Part shown: one piece after another, positions 9,150 to 17,088 of the stretch
How positions within the stretch are numbered: the stretch's first letter is position 1
Layout of the letters: each line of letters opens with the position of its first letter
From: Flexivirga caeni
Lineage (GTDB): Bacteria; Actinomycetota; Actinomycetes; Actinomycetales; Dermatophilaceae
Reading direction: 5' to 3'
DNA: 64,000 nucleotides
Assembly (NCBI RefSeq): GCF_003724155.1
Contig: NZ_RJJQ01000002.1
Coordinates: 310,001-374,000 of the forward strand
The notes under the pieces: generated by a model
What the model was told of the DNA's origin: nothing
The model's input: the letters and a program-made list of their open reading frames with translations, nothing else
Databases searched by the model: none
Translations under genes and position numbers: made by a program

Positions 9150-10252
9150 CAGAATCCCTCCATGGAGCCGCCGGCAAGCTGGTCCAGCGAGGCGCGCAGC
9201 GCCTTGTTCTTGAAGTCGCTGCTCACCCCGGAATACAACGCAGTCGACCCGCCCCACCGGTGCCCGACCTGCTGCTGCACGAAGAACGGGTCGAACCCGT
9301 CCTCCAGCAAATGCGTCACATACGAATGCCGCAAGCAATGCAAGTGCAACTCGCTGGGCAACCCTGCGGCGTCACGGTATTCGGCGAACCGGCGACCTGC
9401 GTGCGCCGGACTCACCACCGCGCCACGCTCGGTCGGCCACATCCACCGCCCCGCCACGTCGCCGTACTCGGCACGGATCTCTAGCCATTCCTGTAACACC
9501 TGCGGCGCCCACGGCATAGTCGTCAGCACCGACCGCCGACGGGGATGGCCACCCCGGACCGCTTTGCCCCACCGCACATGGCAGACCCCGCAGCGGTCGA
9601 ACTCGGGTGCCTTCGGATTCCGGTAGAAGTCAACGGTTTCCAACCGGGCCAGCTCCCGACGTCGCAGCCCGTAGGCGTACGCGATCTTGAACATCGCGGA
9701 GTCCCGCCACGCCGCCAACCAGCCCTTACGACCCGACTGACACGCAGCAGCGACACGTTCGTCCGCGTAATCAAACAGCTGCTCAATCTCGTCCCGGGTC
9801 AACGGGCGAACCGCCGGCGATGCCTCGACCTCCGCAACATGCGCGACCGTGTTCCACTCGTGACAGATCTGGACCGGATGCGTGCCGAACCGTTCCCAGC
9901 ACAGCTCGCCCCACCCGTACGCCGGATCGGTCACGTACTCGCAATATTTCCGCAACGCTGCCTGATACCCCCGGATCGTCGTCAATGCGCGGCCACGATC
10001 CCGCAGGTCCGAGGACCACGACTCCAAGTCCTCCGCGGTCCACGCCCACGGGTACTCGCCGGTGAACGACATGAACCGCCGCACCAGATCACCGCGGTTC
10101 TTCAGCGACAGCGCCGCCAAACCGCGCGACTGTCCCTGCGCCCGCCACCCGGTCAGCATGCCTTCGAACACTGCATCCTCCGGCCGCAGATGCACCACCG
10201 ACGAATCGAACACGACCAGCGCAACAGCCCGATCCTCACCCACCACCCGCAC
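9149..10252 (-). CDS. Tyrosine recombinase / integrase
   Basis: 367-residue site-specific recombinase with a full catalytic set: Arg197 in YAYGLRRRE, Lys near 230, the HCLRH box (His305, Arg308), His331 in VGHRW and nucleophile Tyr340 in ALYSGV. An N-terminal SAM-like core-binding domain spans about residues 25-130. A CxxC pair (CGVC near 221-224) is an unusual insertion before the active-site lysine. GTG codons at 10252, 10246 and 10243 are possible starts; an AGGAGG abuts the first, so 10246 or 10243 has better spacing. It is the first gene of a coupled trio with an HTH protein and a catalytically degenerate recombinase-like zinc-finger protein, so it probably supplies the strand-exchange activity of the element. 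Confidence 0.92.
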   Translation of the reverse strand: MRVVGEDRAVALVVFDSSVVHLRPEDAVFEGMLTGWRAQGQSRGLAALSLKNRGDLVRRFMSFTGEYPWAWTAEDLESWSSDLRDRGRALTTIRGYQAALRKYCEYVTDPAYGWGELCWERFGTHPVQICHEWNTVAHVAEVEASPAVRPLTRDEIEQLFDYADERVAAACQSGRKGWLAAWRDSAMFKIAYAYGLRRRELARLETVDFYRNPKAPEFDRCGVCHVRWGKAVRGGHPRRRSVLTTMPWAPQVLQEWLEIRAEYGDVAGRWMWPTERGAVVSPAHAGRRFAEYRDAAGLPSELHLHCLRHSYVTHLLEDGFDPFFVQQQVGHRWGGSTALYSGVSSDFKNKALRASLDQLAGGSMEGF

Positions 10253-10689
10253 CTCCTCAGAAGGAGGATTCTTACATCAGATGCAATGTCTCCACAAGGC
10301 TTGCCCTTGGGCCGTTCTCGATACCGACTAACCCAGATAGGCTCGAGGCGCCTACGAACAGCGTTGCCGCAGTGCGAGTTCCGCATAATGCTGCGAATGC
10401 CCACCAGTTGCAATTCGGTGTCTTTGCTCCAGCAGATGATGAGGACCTGGCGGGGGACGTCGTGAGGGTGGCTGCCGTCGCGGACCATGCGTGCCGGGTC
10501 GTTGTCGGCTCCGGCCAGGTCCGTTCCCGACGTGACTGCCCCATGGGAATCCGGCCTCCTTCGCGACATCGAACAAATTTACTACCAGTGCCCTCCCTGC
10601 GAAGTCGTGCCGCATTTCGTGAGCGTGAACACGCCTCAGGCTCCTTCCGGTCAATAGGGCCAGCCGCAGCTGGCCGTCCGGAGGTAGCG
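10253..10689 (+). other. Intergenic region between divergent integrase trio and orphan block
   Basis: About 440 bp without a convincing gene on either strand. It must hold the promoters of the leftward integrase trio and of the rightward HTH gene. A strong GGAGG lies just before the ATG at 10690. I see no long inverted or direct repeat that would mark a recombinase core site, although the attachment site of the trio could well be here. Confidence 0.5.
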
Positions 10690-11613
10690 ATGACATACAA
10701 CAAGCAATGGGAGGTCGGTTGGCAGCGCGACCGCGCACGAGGCATCAAGCGCTACGTCGACGCCGAACCCACCCGGGAAAAGCTGCAGAGCTTCATCGAT
10801 GCCAGCGTGCCGTTGAGAACCCTCAGCCGCGCAACCGGGATCAGCGACACCGGAATCAGCAACATCGTCGCCGGCCGCAACTCACGCGTCCAGCGATCCA
10901 CGGCCGAGCGGGTCGACCGGCTCAAGTTTGCCGACATCTACTCCCAGGCGGAGGGCATGGTCCCTCGTGTCGGGGCAGTCCGGCGGGTCGAGGCGCTCCT
11001 GGCACTCGGCCACAACCACGCCGCCATCGCGGCCGCCGGCGCACGAGACACCAGCATGCTGCTCTACAGCCCGGGGGAGCTGATCACGGCCGGCCGATGG
11101 CAGCAAGTCCGCGACGCCTACGACAAGCTCAGCATGACCCCAGGAGACTCCCCGCTGACCCGCCAGCGGGCCGAGAGCCGCGGCCTTGCCCCGCCACTAG
11201 CCTGGGACGAAGCCGACATCGACGACCCTGCGGAAAAGCCTCACCACCAGGTGCCCGCCGGCGAATCGAACGTCGTCGACATCGTGGCGGTACAACGGGC
11301 GATCACGCGTCAACTACCAGACACCAACCTGACAAAGGCCGAGCGGCTGGAAGTCGTTCGAGCGATGGCGTCGATCGGGGCGTCGGACCACGAGATCAGT
11401 CTGCATACCGGCGTCAGCGACCGAACCGTGCTGCGCGACCGCATGGAGTTCGGCATCGAAAGCCGTTGGGGGATAACGCCATCCGCGGCGCACTGGGACC
11501 TCATGGAAGCACGGGGCGCCACCCGTCGGAGCGACTCTGCCGGCCGGGACGCGGAACGCAAATCCATCACCCCCACGCCAACACTTGACCAGCAGCACGG
11601 GATCGCGCGATGA
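10690..11613 (+). CDS. HTH DNA-binding protein of mobile-element type
   Basis: 307 residues starting at an ATG with GGAGG 7 nt upstream. The N-terminal half holds a helix-turn-helix (about residues 40-75, SRATGISDTGISNIVAGRN). The middle contains RAESRGLAPPLAWDEADIDD, a segment I associate with DNA-binding proteins of actinophages and actinobacterial integrated elements. A second HTH-like stretch lies near the C-terminus (DHEISLHTGVSDRTVLRDR). It may be the master regulator or a replication or excision control protein of the accessory block. Its stop overlaps the next start (ATGA), so it is co-translated with the 537-residue gene. Confidence 0.75.
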   Translation: MTYNKQWEVGWQRDRARGIKRYVDAEPTREKLQSFIDASVPLRTLSRATGISDTGISNIVAGRNSRVQRSTAERVDRLKFADIYSQAEGMVPRVGAVRRVEALLALGHNHAAIAAAGARDTSMLLYSPGELITAGRWQQVRDAYDKLSMTPGDSPLTRQRAESRGLAPPLAWDEADIDDPAEKPHHQVPAGESNVVDIVAVQRAITRQLPDTNLTKAERLEVVRAMASIGASDHEISLHTGVSDRTVLRDRMEFGIESRWGITPSAAHWDLMEARGATRRSDSAGRDAERKSITPTPTLDQQHGIAR

Positions 11614-13223
11614 CCATCACGCAAACCACGCGCGCGGCCGCCGCGGCCTTGGTCGCGAACTCACTCCGCAGCGGCGAATGGTTCGACCTGCCGCTGCCAG
11701 GGGAGATCCCCGGACCACCCCTGCTCGACGGCCTACCGCACGGGGTACACATCGGCGACGGTGACGTGTCCTTCGGCCCCATCCGAGGGCAACGGGATGA
11801 AATGACCATTCAGGGGCCGTCCGGTTTCATCAACGTCTGTGCGCAGGACGGCCGCCACTGGATCGAGCTTGTCGGTAGGACGCACCACGAACTCGGACTG
11901 CACGAACCGTGGGCGGTCCGAACCGACCTTCACGGGGCCGCCGACCGGCTCGGCATGCCGGCGGCGGACCTCGCTCCGTTGCTCCAGCGGGCAGGCACGG
12001 CGCTGCTGCGGGCACGAGCCGAACTCGACGGAGCACTGTCACCCAACCGACCCAAGCAACGGGAGACGAACATGGCCGAGCAGAACATCGACGCAGCGCC
12101 GTCGTACCGAGACACGTTGCGAATGAACCCGACGGAGGCGCTGAAGATGGGCGTCGAGGGCACCGACCGGACCGCGGACAACGAGAGGCTGCGGTGCGCC
12201 CTGAACGTGATCACCCAATACGACGCGGCCGACGAGCGGGCCTTCGCTGCCGCGAGGGGTTCGGGCAGTCTGCTCGACCCATCGGTTCCCGAGCCGCAGG
12301 CGGCCAGGCTGCTTGTGCTGCACGGAGGGAATGTCTCGGCCGCCGCGAACGATCCGGGCTTCGAACGGCTGGTTGCCGCCTACGAGGGCCTCCTGCCCGG
12401 CCACGAGATCGTCAACGACGAAGACGGGCTCCGCGAGGAATACGTCGACCCGCTCGCTGTGCCGGGCAACAAGGAGTGGCTGGCCGAGCGAGTCGCCGAA
12501 CTACGGCACGACCTCGGTGCGCCGAGCACGGTGGAGAAACCGGTCGACCCCGTAGCTCCCGAGCCGGGGCCGGATCATCAAGACCTGTACCACACGTCCG
12601 GCGCCGGGCAGGGGGTGTCCGTCGACGCTGCCGCCGCGGAACAGGCGAAGATCGACGCGCAGGACGTCGCGGCCGCCACGTTCAACCCGGAGGCGATGGA
12701 CGCCGTCGCAGACGGGCGCCTGGTGGTGATGGAGCCGTCATACGGCGGGGCCCTGGAGAACTCGGACGTGGTCGTGACCGGGGCTGCTACGGGACACGGC
12801 GATGTGTTGGTCAGGGTCGACGCCGACCACCAGGTGCACGCGGACCTGCACTTGGCGGGCAGGAGAGTGCTTGACGCGAACCCGGCGCAGGTCGCCGACA
12901 CGCTTCAAGTCGATCAGGAAACCGCGCGCCAGACCGTGTTGGCGGCAGCCCATCAGCTGCAGCGAGGGCAGATCGCCTACGAAGCACGCGGAGACGTTGA
13001 CGCCGCAGTGGCGACGTTCGACCAGCAGCGGGGGCAACAGGCCAGGGAGTCGTTGCGCTGGGGGAGCGGGCCGACGAGTCAGGGTGATCTCCAGGACGCA
13101 GCCCGGCACTTCCCGAGCGACCTCGCAGAAGCAAGGGCGATCTCCGGTCGGCGCCCCGGTCGCCGACCGGACGCACCGCCTCCGGCCCCTGGTCGCTCCG
13201 GTCCACAGCCACCCCCGTTCTGA
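11610..13223 (+). CDS. Unrecognised 537-residue protein of the accessory block
   Basis: No family recognised. The product is acidic to neutral and probably soluble, with no signal peptide or membrane segment and a proline/arginine-rich tail. The N-terminal 150 residues contain a compact beta-rich stretch (GVHIGDGDVSFGPIRGQRD, IELVGRTHHELG). The rest is helical with long Ala-rich segments (about 330-500). An internal ATG at 12072 preceded by GGGAGACGAAC might start a separate shorter product, because the sequence from MAEQNIDAAPSYRD onward looks like a new domain. The ATG at 11610 overlaps the preceding TGA, arguing for co-expression with the HTH gene. Confidence 0.6.
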   Translation: MTITQTTRAAAAALVANSLRSGEWFDLPLPGEIPGPPLLDGLPHGVHIGDGDVSFGPIRGQRDEMTIQGPSGFINVCAQDGRHWIELVGRTHHELGLHEPWAVRTDLHGAADRLGMPAADLAPLLQRAGTALLRARAELDGALSPNRPKQRETNMAEQNIDAAPSYRDTLRMNPTEALKMGVEGTDRTADNERLRCALNVITQYDAADERAFAAARGSGSLLDPSVPEPQAARLLVLHGGNVSAAANDPGFERLVAAYEGLLPGHEIVNDEDGLREEYVDPLAVPGNKEWLAERVAELRHDLGAPSTVEKPVDPVAPEPGPDHQDLYHTSGAGQGVSVDAAAAEQAKIDAQDVAAATFNPEAMDAVADGRLVVMEPSYGGALENSDVVVTGAATGHGDVLVRVDADHQVHADLHLAGRRVLDANPAQVADTLQVDQETARQTVLAAAHQLQRGQIAYEARGDVDAAVATFDQQRGQQARESLRWGSGPTSQGDLQDAARHFPSDLAEARAISGRRPGRRPDAPPPAPGRSGPQPPPF

Positions 13224-13239
13224 CGGCTGGTGATTTGCC

Positions 13240-13884
13240 ATGGACACCCGAGAGCTGGTCGACCAAGTCGAGGCATCGCTGGCGCAGGCGCAGCACTTCC
13301 TCGGCATCGCCGACTACGACACCCAATCGGCGACCGCGGGGGCGCAGCGTCGAGCCCTGGAAGGCACGCCGCTACCCGGCATGGTTGCCGCCCACCGGGA
13401 CGCCGCGGCTGAGGCGTATGACGCGCTGCAGCGTGGCAGCGAGCACGTCAACCATGCGTATGCCGGCGTTATCGCGTTGACGAAGGCGCCGCACTTGGCC
13501 GACGAGAATCATGACTGGGTCGTCGGCACCCTGGCCAGTGTCGTGGAGGCGATGGTCGCTGCGGGCAAGGCCACCCCCAGCCTCGAGGCCGGAACGACAC
13601 ACCTGTTCGCCGCCAACAACCCGGCCGCGGATCCGCGCAGAGTCAGCAGCCAGCTCGTGAAAGCCCGTGACGAGCTCAGTCTGGCGATACCACACGTATC
13701 AACGGCCGCCCGGGTGGTCGACCAAGCAGCCGCCCGCCACAGCCCAGACACCCAGGTAGGCCCGGCGCAGCCGCTGGCACGCGCACAGACCCCGGCAGCA
13801 GATGGCCGTGCCCACCACAGCTGCCACACAACCGGCAGGGCCCAGGCGCTGAAGCCGGTCACCGAGTTGTTGTCGCACTCATAG
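13240..13884 (+). CDS. Unrecognised 214-residue alpha-helical protein
   Basis: No family recognised. Residues 1-175 are predicted to be mostly helical (ELVDQVEASLAQAQHFLG, EAYDALQRGSEHVNHAY), followed by a disordered tail rich in Ala, Pro, Gln and His. There is no signal peptide or membrane segment. The start ATG at 13240 follows the previous gene by 16 nt, so the gene sits in the same rightward operon. Several out-of-frame readings begin within 10 nt; this frame is preferred because it has the strongest third-position GC bias and reaches the next Shine-Dalgarno-led gene. Confidence 0.6.
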   Translation: MDTRELVDQVEASLAQAQHFLGIADYDTQSATAGAQRRALEGTPLPGMVAAHRDAAAEAYDALQRGSEHVNHAYAGVIALTKAPHLADENHDWVVGTLASVVEAMVAAGKATPSLEAGTTHLFAANNPAADPRRVSSQLVKARDELSLAIPHVSTAARVVDQAAARHSPDTQVGPAQPLARAQTPAADGRAHHSCHTTGRAQALKPVTELLSHS

Positions 13885-13902
13885 GAGATAGGAGAAGGAA
13901 CC

Positions 13903-14082
13903 ATGCGTAGTGATTGCCCCGACGGCAGCTGCCGTGACGAGGTCCTCGCGGTGGAAGCGGAGGAGCGAGACCGCCGCAACGCCGAGCTGGAGGAAGCTCG
14001 CGCGGCACAGCGCGCGGCCGTGGCCGAGCAACATCCGTGGGCGTACGACGAGACCGCGGCATACTACGGACGGCCGCGGTAG
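13903..14082 (+). CDS. 59-residue charged small protein
   Basis: Short gene with an excellent ribosome site (GGAG and AGAAGGA ahead of the ATG). The product starts MRSDCPDGSC, continues as a highly charged helix (EVLAVEAEERDRRNAELEEA) and ends HPWAYDETAAYYGRPR. It looks like a single amphipathic or coiled-coil helix with an aromatic C-terminus. Function unknown. It is the last gene before a strong hairpin, so it closes the operon that begins at 10690. Confidence 0.6.
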   Translation: MRSDCPDGSCRDEVLAVEAEERDRRNAELEEARAAQRAAVAEQHPWAYDETAAYYGRPR

Positions 14083-14112
14083 GACGATCCGAAACCAGCC
14101 GAAACACGCAGA

Positions 14113-14144
14113 GAGCTGGGCAGCCCCGAGGGCCTGCCCAGCTC
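14113..14144. terminator. Bidirectional hairpin terminator
   Basis: Perfect 11-bp inverted repeat: GAGCTGGGCAG at 14113-14123 and CTGCCCAGCTC at 14134-14144 around a 10-nt loop. It lies between the convergent ends of the 59-residue gene and the M48-like gene. There is no clear T-run, as is common in actinobacteria. Confidence 0.75.
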
Positions 14145-14171
14145 CCGGGCGTTTCCGGCCCAGCGCCCGTT

Positions 14172-15038
14172 TCAGTTCGCAGTCCCGGTGGGGACCAGGG
14201 TCAACTCCCGCACCTTCGGCGGCCGGCCGCCTGCCTGCAGATCGTGCACCCGCTGCAAGGCCTTGGGGTCACGGGCGTTCGGCCGCAGCACCTCGGCGAG
14301 GCTGGCACCGAACTCGTGCTCGAGCACGAACCGGTCGCCGTGGCGTTGCACGAGCAACTGCTCGCGGCGTTCGCACCACGGCACCAGGTAGGTGATCGCG
14401 ACGATTCCGGCGGTCAGCAGCCCGAAGAGCGAGTGTCCCTCGGCGATTCCCTGCACCGCGGCCGCGGCGGCGGTGACGAACCGCAGCCGCCAGGCCAGCG
14501 ACACCAACGGGAGCACCGACAACGCCTCCGCGGCCGCGCGGCAGATCGCCCGGACCGCCACCCACGGCAGCGTCCAGAACCCCATGGCAGCCTCGAAACG
14601 TCGAACTCCCAGGCCGAGCGCATGCGTGAGGATCGCCGCAGCATGCTCGTCGGAGAAACCGCCGGTGCGTGCGGCGCGCACCATCCTGGCCGAGACGATC
14701 AGCGTGTGCCGGCCGAACCGTGCCGCATAGACGCCACCTGCATCGCTGACTCGCACGTCGACGTCGCCGGCGACACCGTGTTCGCGCAGGACCGCGAACA
14801 CCGGCTTCAGCGAGGCAACCTCGTAGCCGTGCGGCTGCCGCGCACCGGCCAGCACCAGCGCAGCGGTCGCCTCGGCCCGCCCGCAGAGCAGGACGACCAC
14901 GACAACGACACCGGCGGCGAATATCGGCAACGCGATCAGACCGGGCAGGACGGCACCGACGATCACGACCAGGACCGTGCTGGTTGTCAGCGCGGCCAGC
15001 GCCGGCACGGCACGCACGGCAGTTCCTCGCACGCTCAT
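14172..15038 (-). CDS. Membrane protein resembling an M48 peptidase with a broken zinc motif
   Basis: 288 residues from an ATG with GGAGGAGAACGTG upstream; a start at 15143 is less likely. Two N-terminal transmembrane segments (about 8-60) precede a domain laid out like M48 (HtpX/Ste24-type) peptidases: RHTLIVSARMVRAA, then SDEHAAAILTHALGLGVRR where active enzymes have AVLAHELGH, two more hydrophobic segments, then RREQLLVQRHGDRFVLEHEFG matching the downstream zinc-ligand region (usually RxxEyeADrfA). The zinc motif HExxH is replaced by HALGL and the third ligand Glu by His-Gly. It is therefore probably an inactive pseudo-peptidase. Orientation is opposite to both neighbouring operons. The fold is inferred from motif order only. 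Confidence 0.65.
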   Translation of the reverse strand: MSVRGTAVRAVPALAALTTSTVLVVIVGAVLPGLIALPIFAAGVVVVVVLLCGRAEATAALVLAGARQPHGYEVASLKPVFAVLREHGVAGDVDVRVSDAGGVYAARFGRHTLIVSARMVRAARTGGFSDEHAAAILTHALGLGVRRFEAAMGFWTLPWVAVRAICRAAAEALSVLPLVSLAWRLRFVTAAAAAVQGIAEGHSLFGLLTAGIVAITYLVPWCERREQLLVQRHGDRFVLEHEFGASLAEVLRPNARDPKALQRVHDLQAGGRPPKVRELTLVPTGTAN

Positions 15039-15249
15039 CACGTTCTCCTCCACCTCGAGTGGTGCATTTCCTTCAACGTTCACGATCGGTGATCGCCAAC
15101 AGCCCTCGTCGCGCCTCTTGAGGGTGAAGCCAGTCTCACGCACCTCACAGACACCGCGGCGGAGTTATCCACAGGCCTGCCGACGGTGGCAGCTGAGACA
15201 ACCGCAGATCTGGCTGGATGAGGCAACCACCGACGACGAGGAGCACCAC

Positions 15250-15597
15250 ATGCGAACCCCTGAGGTCCTGCACCTGGACACCGACGAAACGATCACGGCG
15301 ATTGCGCGGTTGCTGCGCGAGGCGGCTCAGCAAGCGTGGAAGCGTGCCGACCGCGAAGGCCCCAACTCGTCCTGGCACGGGGTGGCGCTCGGCATCTTCG
15401 TCGTGGCCGCACGGGCGAGCGAGTTCGTCCCGGTCGACGTCGACCCCGTCGAACCGGTCCCGCCGCAGGAGGACATCGGCCAGCTGGTCTGCGCGGCCGA
15501 CGGTCTGGCACTCGATCTGCCCGTCGACGGATCCTTGCCTGGGATCTCCGAGCTCATCGTCGCACTGACCGACCTGCGCCGAGAGCTCACGCAGTGA
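15250..15597 (+). CDS. Unrecognised 115-residue protein
   Basis: Small soluble protein starting at an ATG with GAGGAG about 7 nt upstream. The N-terminal half is a helix (ETITAIARLLREAAQQAWKR) followed by WHGVALGIFVVAARA and an acidic, proline-containing middle (VPVDVDPVEPVPPQED). No family recognised. Its TGA overlaps the GTG of the next gene (GTGA), so the two are coupled and probably interact. The upstream region faces the divergent M48-like gene and should carry both promoters. Confidence 0.6.
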   Translation: MRTPEVLHLDTDETITAIARLLREAAQQAWKRADREGPNSSWHGVALGIFVVAARASEFVPVDVDPVEPVPPQEDIGQLVCAADGLALDLPVDGSLPGISELIVALTDLRRELTQ

Positions 15598-17018
15598 ACC
15601 GGGACGAGCGCAGCGTCGGCGAACTTCTCCTGGACGCCGACTTTCAGGCCCGCACCCTGTTGCTGGACGTCGTTGGCGACGACGCACCAGCCCTGCTGCG
15701 CACGTGGGGCGAAGTGGTGCAGTCGGCGGGCGAGCTGTGGGCCGGCCTGCCGCAGTTGTCCGCCAGCCCGGCGGACGGCGCCACGATGCAACGCCTGGAG
15801 ACGATGGCGCGCGGTATGCACCGACACCAACTGGCGCGCGACTGGCCAGGCTCGGGTGAACTCGATCAGCGACTCCTTGGAATCGCCGAAAACTTCGTGA
15901 GGGCAACGGAACTCGTGGACGGCCGAGACCACGCACGCGATACGTGGCCGCCGGCGGTGCGCGCCGACGTCGACGCGGTGAAGATGCGCGTCATGCACAC
16001 CCTCTACGTCGCCGCCCACGGCGTCGGTGTTGCGGTGCAGCAGCACATTCAGGACACCGAGGACCGTTTCGGGAGCAAACCGAGCCTGATCAACCGAGCC
16101 ATCACTCGAGGACGCGATGCGGCTGCCCAGCTGGTGGCTTTTGAGCAGCTCGCCGGTGCCCACGTCGGGACGCGGTTCGCGCAGGTCATGCGCGGCGAGC
16201 ACCGACACGCGGTCGGTGCCGGCCGGCTGCACCAGGCGATGGCGGCATGGGACGTGCAGGCCCACCGTGCGATCGCCGCCGCACCGACAGCCACCCACCT
16301 GCACCTGGTGGCACGCACCCAAGCATTCCTGAGCGCAGCGACAGCGCACCTCCTGGATGCGGCCGTCCAATCCCAGCATCTGGAGACCGGAAGTTTCCAG
16401 CAGCAGCTCAGACCCGCGCTCGAGTCGACGCACACGTCCTGGAGCCTGATCGCACGACGATGCGAGCAGTTAGCCGACCGTCGAGATCGGCCGGACGCCA
16501 CGCTCGTGCGCGCGGCCGGAGAACTGCGCGCGGCCATCACCGAAGTCGGATACGACAAGACAGCATGGGCAAGCCCGTCGACGATCGCCTCGCGTGTCGA
16601 CCTCGACGACACCGTGGCGACCTTGCACCAAGGGATCGCGGCTGCCGTCGAGGCCGCGGTGATGACACGCGACGCGTTCAACGACAAACGGATGAGCGGG
16701 TCCGCCCGCGGCATCGCCGACTGGCAGCACGAGTTCCTCGAAACCGCGACCACGAACGGTGTGCCGGCGCCGGTTGCCTCCTGGGTCGACGCCGGTGACA
16801 TCGCCCATGGCCGACGTGTTCCGCTGTCACGAGCGGTCAGGGCAGCGTTGGACGACCTGGCCGAGGCCGTCACTGACGACACCCGGCGCACGATGGCCGC
16901 AGCATCCGGCATCCGGCAGACGGTCACCATGGCAACGGCGTCCGCGACCCCTACCCGAGACAAGGCACCGACGCCGTGGGTGCAGCCGGTGGGTCCACAG
17001 CGTGGTCCCACCCTCTAG
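15594..17018 (+). CDS. Unrecognised 474-residue alpha-helical protein
   Basis: Begins at a GTG overlapping the stop of the 115-residue gene. Almost entirely helical, with Ala, His, Gln and Arg-rich segments (HLHLVARTQAFLSAATAHLL, LRAAITEVGYDKTAWASPST) and no signal peptide or clear membrane helix. It could be a structural or scaffold-like protein of an integrative element. I recognise no domain. The stop lies 70 nt upstream of the AAA ATPase, separated by an AT-rich palindromic element, so the ATPase is probably a separate transcription unit. Confidence 0.6.
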   Translation: MNRDERSVGELLLDADFQARTLLLDVVGDDAPALLRTWGEVVQSAGELWAGLPQLSASPADGATMQRLETMARGMHRHQLARDWPGSGELDQRLLGIAENFVRATELVDGRDHARDTWPPAVRADVDAVKMRVMHTLYVAAHGVGVAVQQHIQDTEDRFGSKPSLINRAITRGRDAAAQLVAFEQLAGAHVGTRFAQVMRGEHRHAVGAGRLHQAMAAWDVQAHRAIAAAPTATHLHLVARTQAFLSAATAHLLDAAVQSQHLETGSFQQQLRPALESTHTSWSLIARRCEQLADRRDRPDATLVRAAGELRAAITEVGYDKTAWASPSTIASRVDLDDTVATLHQGIAAAVEAAVMTRDAFNDKRMSGSARGIADWQHEFLETATTNGVPAPVASWVDAGDIAHGRRVPLSRAVRAALDDLAEAVTDDTRRTMAAASGIRQTVTMATASATPTRDKAPTPWVQPVGPQRGPTL

Positions 17019-17036
17019 AACACCAACCGGCAACTC

Positions 17037-17078
17037 GATAAAGTCAGATAAAAGTAACGTTTTATCGGAAATTATCTG
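17037..17078. promoter_or_regulatory. AT-rich nested palindrome upstream of the AAA ATPase
   Basis: A short AT-rich island in GC-rich DNA holds four GATAA/TTATC half-sites: GATAAAG at 17037, GATAAAA at 17047-17053, TTTTATC at 17060-17066 and TTATCTG at 17072-17078. The inner pair forms a perfect 7-bp inverted repeat around GTAACG, and CAGATAA (17045-17051) pairs with TTATCTG as an outer repeat. It ends 10 nt before the ATG and overlaps the ribosome-site region. The layout is that of an operator for a dimeric repressor or a self-regulating DNA-binding ATPase. Confidence 0.6.
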
Positions 17079-17088
17079 GGAGGACCCG

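Noticed and set aside
8799-9338. 179-codon version of the HTH gene
   Set aside because: It would overlap the integrase by 190 bp; the ATGA overlap at 9149 is the natural coupled start.
10153-10569. 138-codon minus-strand frame upstream of the integrase
   Set aside because: Weak codon bias, no family features, overlaps the integrase N-terminus in another frame.
14037-15092. 351-codon plus-strand frame
   Set aside because: Antisense to the M48-like gene, crosses the terminator hairpin at 14113-14144 and is compositionally biased (Arg, Gln, His).
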